DNA from: Rhodopseudomonas sp. P2A-2r
GTDB taxonomy: Bacteria > Pseudomonadota > Alphaproteobacteria > Rhizobiales > Xanthobacteraceae
Assembly: GCF_026015985.1 (NCBI RefSeq)
Contig: NZ_CP110389.1
Coordinates: forward strand, 6,294,001-6,358,000
Reading direction: 5' to 3'
DNA: 64,000 bases
Every line of letters begins with the position of its first letter. Within the stretch, counting starts at the first letter, position 1. Position numbers and translations under genes: made by a program. The notes beneath the pieces were generated by a model. The model made no database searches, was not told the origin of the DNA, and worked only from the letters and a program-made list of their open reading frames with translations. Below are positions 58,843 through 64,000 of this stretch, piece after piece.

Positions 58843-59910
58843 ATGAAAAGCTCTGCACTGTCGCGCATTCTAGCAACCACTCTGGCGGCGGTGATCGCCG
58901 CCGCACCTTCGCTGTCGCTCGCCTGTACGCGGCTGGTCTATCTCGGCGCCAAGAGGCAGGTCATCACTGCGCGCTCGATGGATTGGCGATTTGAGATGCC
59001 CACCAATCTCTGGATTTTCCCGAGAGGCATTGCGCGGAGCGGAGAGGTCGGGCCGAACTCTCTGCAATGGAAATCCAAATATGGCAGCGTGGTCGCTTCG
59101 GCTTATGAGGTTTCGACCTCGGACGGCATGAACGAGGCGGGACTTGTCGCCAACATCCTCTGGCTCACGGAATCCCAATATCCAAAGCTCGACTCCAGCA
59201 AGCCGGGCCTGTCCATCGCTGCCTGGGCGCAATATGTGCTCGACAATTTCGCGACAGTTCAGGAGGCGGTTGAGGTACTTGAGAACGATCCTTTTACGAT
59301 TGTCACGGCCGACGTGCCCGGGCAGAAGTTGCTCGCCACGCTTCATCTGTCGATCTCGGATGCCACAGGTGACAGCGCGATCATCGAATACATCAACGGC
59401 AAACCGGTCATCCATCACGACCGGAAGTACCAGGTGATGACCAACTCCCCCATCTTCGAACAGCAATTGGCGTTGAATGAATACTGGAAGGAGATTGGCG
59501 GCACGGTGATGCTGCCGGGCACGAACCGCGCCGCAGATCGGTTCGCTCGGGCGGCTTTCTACGTCAAAGCAATCCCGAAGGACGAAAATCCCGACCGCGC
59601 CTTAGCGAGCGTCTTCAGCGTGATCCGCAACGTGTCTGTACCATTCGGCATTTCGACGCCGGACCAGCCCAATATTTCTTCGACCCGATGGCGCACCGTC
59701 GCCGACCATCAACGCAAGCTGTACTTCTTTGAATCGGTGCTGACACCGAATACATTCTGGGTCGATCTCAAGGCGATCGACTTCTCGCCTGAGAACGGAA
59801 AGGTGAAGAAGCTCGATCTGGGACCTCAACAGTCGCGCACCTTCTCCGGCGATGCGACGGCGAATTTCCAGGAGGCTGCGCCGTTCAAGTTCTTGGGGCT
59901 GCCGATGTGA
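58843..59910 (+). CDS. Exported Ntn-type linear amide C-N hydrolase, copy 2
   Basis: The 355-residue protein starts at ATG 58843 after AGAAGG; ATG 58837 is possible. The signal peptide ends SLSLA before CTRLVYLGAK, exposing the nucleophile Cys. It shares TARSMDW, GMNEAGLVANILWL, AQYVLDNFATV, DATGDSAIIEYINGK and VMTNSPIFEQQLAL with copy 1. It is on the opposite strand and outside the lipase/beta-helix genes, so the two amidases flank that block. Substrate as uncertain as for copy 1. Confidence 0.93.
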   Translation: MKSSALSRILATTLAAVIAAAPSLSLACTRLVYLGAKRQVITARSMDWRFEMPTNLWIFPRGIARSGEVGPNSLQWKSKYGSVVASAYEVSTSDGMNEAGLVANILWLTESQYPKLDSSKPGLSIAAWAQYVLDNFATVQEAVEVLENDPFTIVTADVPGQKLLATLHLSISDATGDSAIIEYINGKPVIHHDRKYQVMTNSPIFEQQLALNEYWKEIGGTVMLPGTNRAADRFARAAFYVKAIPKDENPDRALASVFSVIRNVSVPFGISTPDQPNISSTRWRTVADHQRKLYFFESVLTPNTFWVDLKAIDFSPENGKVKKLDLGPQQSRTFSGDATANFQEAAPFKFLGLPM

Positions 59911-60431
59911 GCACTGCCGCCATAGGCATGGCCGTCGTCGCTATTGGATGTCACATACCCAGTTTGCGCCGCGGCCACCGCCGTAAGTACGCGGACGTTC
60001 AGGGCAGTCACCGACTTGAAATCGGCCGAGCCGGCATACCCGCCTTGACCATAGGCCATGTAACGTTTGTTCCAGTTGGTCGCAGCCGGCAGCCACACGT
60101 TCAGGCTGATGCCCGCGGAGGACGACGGCGCATCGGCCGGACCAGGCCTGCCAGGGCCGATGATCAGTTTGACGAGACACACATCCTTCTGCGCCTTGGG
60201 GGCTGACAGCTTCTGGGCCTCGTCGAGGGCAATTGGATCGCCCGTCCTGAATTCCCTGGTCAGAATGACCGTGGTGTCGCCGCCGATATCCACGGACTTG
60301 AGATGATCGCAAGCGATCCTGTCATTTGCATTCTGAGCGGAAGCAGAAGTCGCCGCCGTGACAATGTTTGCAGCCGACAACAACAGCAGCAGAATCCTGC
60401 TGGTCGAGAACGTACGGTCAAAGCGCTGCAT
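59911..60431 (-). pseudogene. Tannase/feruloyl esterase, 3'-truncated fragment
   Basis: ATG 60431 (MQRFDRTFSTSRILLL) starts a signal peptide ending ATSASA. It is followed by the first part of a tannase/feruloyl-esterase protein: SSSAGISLNVWLPAATNWNK, YMAYGQGGYAGSAD and VTSNSDDGHAYGGS. The catalytic Ser region (CSxGG) and the rest of the ~500-residue enzyme are absent. The break is against the last codons of the amidase at 59910, which points to a rearrangement junction there. Confidence 0.78.
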
Positions 60432-60571
60432 GATGGTCGATGCCCACTTCTGGTTCAGCCAAGGACCGGCAATACTTTGACGTCGTAGATGCTCGATGCC
60501 GCGACTACGCGGTCGAGCGGAAGCCGTGGGCGCAGTGCAGGCCGCCGGCGGCCAGTATCGCACCCCAAGGA

Positions 60572-60733
60572 CTGCAGCGGCTTATTGTTTTCGGACATTG
60601 GCACGAGGTTCAGCAGGTCGCGGATCGGCGTCGCGCGATCAGCGTCATCGACGTCAGTCTCGTGCCAAGCGCAACCGAGTTGACCGGCGAATTTGTCCAT
60701 TACGAGGTAAGTGCCTCGCTCGACATCGTCGGC
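60572..60733 (-). pseudogene. Fragment of a small conserved hypothetical protein
   Basis: The minus strand reads ERGTYLVMDKFAGQLGCAWH then ETDVDDADRATPIRDLL. This resembles the N-terminus of a small protein common in rhizobia, as far as memory goes. It has no clear start and degrades after LLNLVPM. It is one of several relics between 59.9 and 61.2 kb. Confidence 0.35.
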
Positions 60734-60801
60734 GCTAATAGATGGGGCACGTATGGCAAGAGAGGAGCAGACTCCTGCACAATCAGTCACACACGGCGCG
60801 A

Positions 60802-61230
60802 TTGTGTGCGCATGCTGGAATCCGGTCCGGCGGCGGGAGTGATCGGCGCGCAAGCCATCTGTTCACAGATGGGACTTAGTGACGCGATTGCCTTCGACTT
60901 GGGGGGACCACGGCGAAGGCCGGCGTGATCAGCAACGGTGAGTCGCTGGCTACTGGCTCGGCGCTGATCGGCGGCTACGAGAAGGCGTTGCCAATCCAGA
61001 TTCCGATGATCGATATCTTCGAAGTTGACACGGGTGGCGGTTCGATCGCCCGTATCGGCGAAGGAAACTCGCTGCGGGTCCGACCACAAAGCGCCGGCTC
61101 GATGCCCGGACCTGCCTGCTATGGGCGTGGCGGCGACGAACCGACGGTGACGGACGCCAACCTGTTGCTTGGCCGCCTGGACGAGGCCAATTTTCTCGGC
61201 GGCGAAATGACGCTCGACAAGAAGGCTTAA
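60802..61230 (+). pseudogene. Hydantoinase A/acetone-carboxylase-like fragment (HyuA), frameshifted
   Basis: VRMLESGPAAGVIGAQAI and [10 protein letters not shown], then after adding one G to the GGGGGG run 60901-60906 [18 protein letters not shown], are the ATP-binding core of Hyu[14 protein letters not shown] and [20 protein letters not shown] follow. A conserved Gly in VGPQSAG is Arg here (LRVRPQSAG). Both ends are missing: the N-terminal ~280 residues and everything after the DANL region. It is a dead relic. Confidence 0.75.
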
Positions 61231-61331
61231 CAACAAAGCCCCGCTCGCTCTCCAAGGGGCCTTCTGCGACCGCGCGACTACTCTAGGCCGGCAGTGTCAA
61301 TGCCGAAGATGGCTATGCCGCCGCCCTTCGT

Positions 61332-61775
61332 TCAGGCGGCACGCGCTTCCTCTTCAAGCGCAATCATATAGATGACTTCGAAAATCCGCTCTCCCTCAAG
61401 CCGCTTCGCCTCGAATCCGGTTTCTTGCCCCATGCGACCGAATAGATCCTGACCTTCTCGCGAGCGTCCGACATATCCCATCGACCATGACGGAAATCTG
61501 CGACCCGACGCCTGCGCGAATTCCAGCACCTGCAAATCGCCGTGGCGACGATCGCGCTGGATACGTTCGAACGTGGCTTCGACGTCGCGACGATCCCCCT
61601 CCAGCACCTGCGCAAAGATCCCGGTATTAAATATGAGCGCACCCGTGATGGCGACGCGCGCATTATTTGACTGCGAAGACAAAAGAATTCCCGCGATCTC
61701 TTCGGCTATTTCCGCGAAATTTCCCCTGATGCGACTCTTGCTGACGTAGACGAGGCGGTAAAGCTCGATCGACAT
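61332..61775 (-). CDS. BLUF-domain blue-light sensor
   Basis: The 147-residue protein is a complete BLUF domain with a short tail. The flavin-site residues are present: Tyr10 in RLVYVSKS, Asn38 in SQSNNARVAITGAL, Gln56 in FAQVLEG and Trp97 in FPSWSMGYVG. It has no output domain. It overlaps the 3' end of the GGDEF-EAL gene by 70 bp and must be translated from the same mRNA. The light signal likely feeds that enzyme in trans, as in BLUF-EAL proteins such as BlrP1 where the two are fused. Confidence 0.93.
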   Translation of the reverse strand: MSIELYRLVYVSKSRIRGNFAEIAEEIAGILLSSQSNNARVAITGALIFNTGIFAQVLEGDRRDVEATFERIQRDRRHGDLQVLEFAQASGRRFPSWSMGYVGRSREGQDLFGRMGQETGFEAKRLEGERIFEVIYMIALEEEARAA

Positions 61776-63165
61776 TTGTTGGCCCCTCTCGAAATTTCAA
61801 AATCCGGCGCATTCGATGTTCGCTTGATGACGATACTTGGCTGGGCCAACGAGTGGTTGCCGTGCGCTCGGAGGAACTCCGATATCATGTTTGGAGGAAG
61901 AGGTTTGCTGATGAGGTACCCCTGGACGTCGGTGCAACCGGCGGCGAGGATTAGGGCCATCTGCTCCTCGGTTTCAACGCCCTCCGCGACCGTCGTCATT
62001 CCCAGACTTCGGCCGAGTGCCGCTATCGCACGCACAATCGCCATGGCGGCCCGATCATCGAGGCCCGCGCGGACGAAAGATTGATCGATCTTGATTTTGT
62101 CGAAGGGGAAGCTGCGCAGAGAGCTTAGGGATGAATAGCCGGTTCCGAAATCATCCATCGACACCCGTACGCCAAGTTCGCGAACCCGGCGCAAGACCTG
62201 TAGCGCGGATTTGTCGTCTGCAAAGAGTACGCTCTCCGTGATTTCCAGCTCCAGCCGTCGCGGCTCCAGGCCACTTTCGGCGAGAGCAGACACGACCGTG
62301 GCGGCAAGATGATTGCCGCTGAGCTGAACCGCCGAAACGTTGACTGAAATGCCGAGGGGCTCTGCCCAACTGGCAGCTTCGCGGCATGCAGTCCGCATCA
62401 CCCATTCACCGATGGGGCCGATGAGACCGGTTTCTTCGGATAGAGGTATGAATTCGGCTGGCGGCACTGCCCCCTGCTTGCGCTATTCCACCGGAGCAGC
62501 GCCTCGAAGCCAGTAATTTTCCTTGATTTCAGGTTATACTGGGGTTGATAGACCAGTGCGAATTCTCGCAGCGCAAGAGCGCGCCGCAAATCGATTTCGA
62601 GATTGCGGCCGGCTTGCATCTCGTCGTCCATCGCCGTCTCGAAGAAGCAGTATCTGCCCCGGCCTTTCTGCTTGGCGCTACAGAGCGCCAGTTCTGCGTA
62701 TTTTAAGATTTCGCTCCCGTCAGCGATTGGGCTTTGTGCGATCCCAACGCTGGCGCCGATATTGATGAGATGGCCTTTCAGCAGATAGGATCGGCTCAAC
62801 AGGTCGATGAGCCACTTTGCCAATTGCGCCGCGGCCTGAGGTTGAGGTTGTTTGCTTTGCACGACATAGAATTCGTCGCCATCACAACGCGCGGCGAAAT
62901 CGTCGCGCCCCAGCGCGGATTCGATACGGTGCGCTACCATGCGTAACAGCGCATCGCCTATATCATGGCCCAACGCGTCATTGACGGCCTTGAACCGATC
63001 CAGGTCGATCGCCAGTACGGAGACAACTTGTCGGCCGCGCTCGGAGAAGGCTGCCGCCAACCGTTCCCGCAATATCAGACGGTTGCCGATCAGCATCAGC
63101 ATATCGGAGCGAGCCTCCGCATGCTCCTTGTCGGCCCCCTTATCCGCAATGTCTTCGACTGTCAT
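61706..63165 (-). pseudogene. GGDEF-EAL protein with degenerate GGDEF, frameshifted
   Basis: ATG 63165 starts directly in a GGDEF domain; a sensory part is absent. The active site reads ARCDGDEFYVVQ, which departs from GGDEF. The EAL domain begins FEALLRWNSASRG, then breaks at CCCCC 62471-62475. One more base gives AVPPAEFIPLSEETGLIG and the frame runs to 61706. EAL residues are complete: VNVSAVQL, ELEITES, MDDFGTGYSSLSSL, KIDQSF, AEGVETEEQM, VQGYLISKPL. It is probably a c-di-GMP phosphodiesterase partnered with the BLUF protein. Confidence 0.87.
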
Positions 63166-63606
63166 AAGGGCGCCTTGTGAGAGCGTGGTACGCTGAACGA
63201 GGCGCGCACCAAAACTGACAATTCAGCTTCGATCTTCCATTCAGTTCAACAAGTTTGATTTCAATATCTTCAGCAAGAACCATCGCATCCGCACCGTCAT
63301 GAATATTGGCGTCACAGTGTAGCCACGCCGGCGTTACGACGATATGAAGAACCACGACGACATTGCTCGCATCGCATGAACGCGAATTGAGACAATATAA
63401 GCAACGACGCTACCGATCAGTCCAAGCGTATTGCATTTCGCCCTTGATTGCCCAACCCAAGGAGATTTCGGCGAGCATTCGATGCATACCAGCGTGGCCC
63501 ACGTGCCAACAGCGGCTGCCCGTACATCAGATGCTATGGAGCAGCCCTTGACTACGGCCTCTGGGAGATCGGCGATTTGATGCCAATGGCCGAATTGGCA
63601 GGTGAA
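63166..63606. other. Intergenic region, no gene recognised
   Basis: About 440 bp between the GGDEF-EAL gene and the lone receiver gene, both on the minus strand. Several short frames are open but none has recognisable protein content. It should hold the promoter of the GGDEF-EAL/BLUF operon. No radC 3' half or attR is seen here. Confidence 0.5.
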
Positions 63607-63984
63607 CTAGACCGCGCGTTGAAGAATCGACGACACGGCGTTCAGCAGCTCCTGCTTTTCAAAGGGCTTCAGCAATACCTGGTCGGCCCCGAAATCCTGC
63701 TCGGGCAGCCTCTCCCTCGATCCGCAACCATTAGGATCTCCACCGGTGATGGCCAGGAAGCGCGTTCCCGGCGACCGTGCCCGACCCTCGCGGATGACAT
63801 CGGTCCCGTTCGAAACGGGCATCCAGATATCTGTGATCACGAGGTCAAAGGGCGTATCTGTGAGCAGCTTCAATCCCTGCTCTCCATCCAGCGCGCTGGT
63901 GACGTTGTGACCTTGCCCCTCCAGAACGATTTTGAGCGACAACAACACCGCCGGAACGTCTTCAACTACCAATACCGCCGCCAT
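63607..63984 (-). CDS. Single-domain response regulator (CheY-like)
   Basis: The 125-residue receiver has Glu8-Asp9 in VVEDVPAVLLSL, phospho-acceptor Asp52 in LVITDIWMPVSNGTD, Thr in FLAITGGDPN and Lys in VLLKPFEKQELL. It has no output domain, so it should act through protein contacts. The adjacent c-di-GMP enzyme is a possible partner, but its kinase is not in the window. Confidence 0.9.
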   Translation of the reverse strand: MAAVLVVEDVPAVLLSLKIVLEGQGHNVTSALDGEQGLKLLTDTPFDLVITDIWMPVSNGTDVIREGRARSPGTRFLAITGGDPNGCGSRERLPEQDFGADQVLLKPFEKQELLNAVSSILQRAV

Positions 63985-64000
63985 TTTTCATTTCTCCGTT

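Noticed and set aside
58404..58994. Open frame of about 196 codons before the second amidase
   Set aside because: It overlaps the amidase signal peptide out of frame, lacks a good ribosome site and has unstructured Pro/Arg-rich content.
63000..64000. Right-hand junction (attR) of the radC element
   Set aside because: Neither the CACAACCACCCATC core nor the missing RadC tail was found here or elsewhere after 49 kb by eye.

Overview
The window looks like a chromosomal segment of an alphaproteobacterium of the Bradyrhizobium/Rhodopseudomonas group (Nitrobacteraceae). The reasons are high GC, the block chvI-chvG-hprK-EIIA(Man)-HPr next to pckA, many c-di-GMP proteins, a BigR-type persulfide operon, and several families of intergenic palindromic repeats. 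The genus is inferred from gene order and protein style; no search was run.

Layout. 0-9.8 kb: a GGDEF-EAL protein, LysR-GST, a split chromate transporter, pyrE, two tandem CitMHS/NhaD-like permeases (the second frameshifted), a frameshifted DUF2865-like protein and small unknowns. 10-18 kb: glycogen phosphorylase, a ferric-reductase-like flavocytochrome, and an OmpR-type two-component system divergent from two small proteins that share an OB-like motif. 18-23.5 kb: persulfide dioxygenase/BigR/rhodanese/TauE, a frameshifted adenylate cyclase and a metallo-hydrolase. 23.5-26.3 kb: a class A beta-lactamase with an AmpR-like regulator, and five REP-like palindromes, two of which bracket a GIY-YIG endonuclease gene. 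26.3-36.7 kb: pckA, a HugZ-like gene, ChvI/ChvG, HprK, EIIA, HPr, a GT39-type glycosyltransferase and lepA. 36.9-48.2 kb: a LIP-type esterase, an acyltransferase, PAS-GGDEF-EAL, mepA, a CvrA-type antiporter, mscS, sfsA and map.

At 48,957 radC is cut inside its metal-binding motif and runs in frame into a P4-type tyrosine integrase. From there to at least about 61.2 kb the DNA looks foreign. It holds a serine-recombinase remnant, a Bcr/CflA exporter, two related exported Ntn amidases, an exported lipase, an internally duplicated exported beta-helix protein, and fragments of tannase and hydantoinase genes. Two CRP/FNR-like palindromes lie between the divergent beta-helix and amidase genes. The right end carries a GGDEF-EAL gene overlapping a separate BLUF photosensor gene, and a lone receiver protein. 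The right-hand half of radC was not found, so the island probably continues past the window.

A caution runs through the whole window. Twelve genes or gene remnants are each broken by an apparent one-base shift, usually in or next to a short homopolymer run, with recognisable sequence resuming in the neighbouring frame. This looks more like indel error in the assembly than twelve true pseudogenes. The lesions are listed so they can be checked against reads.
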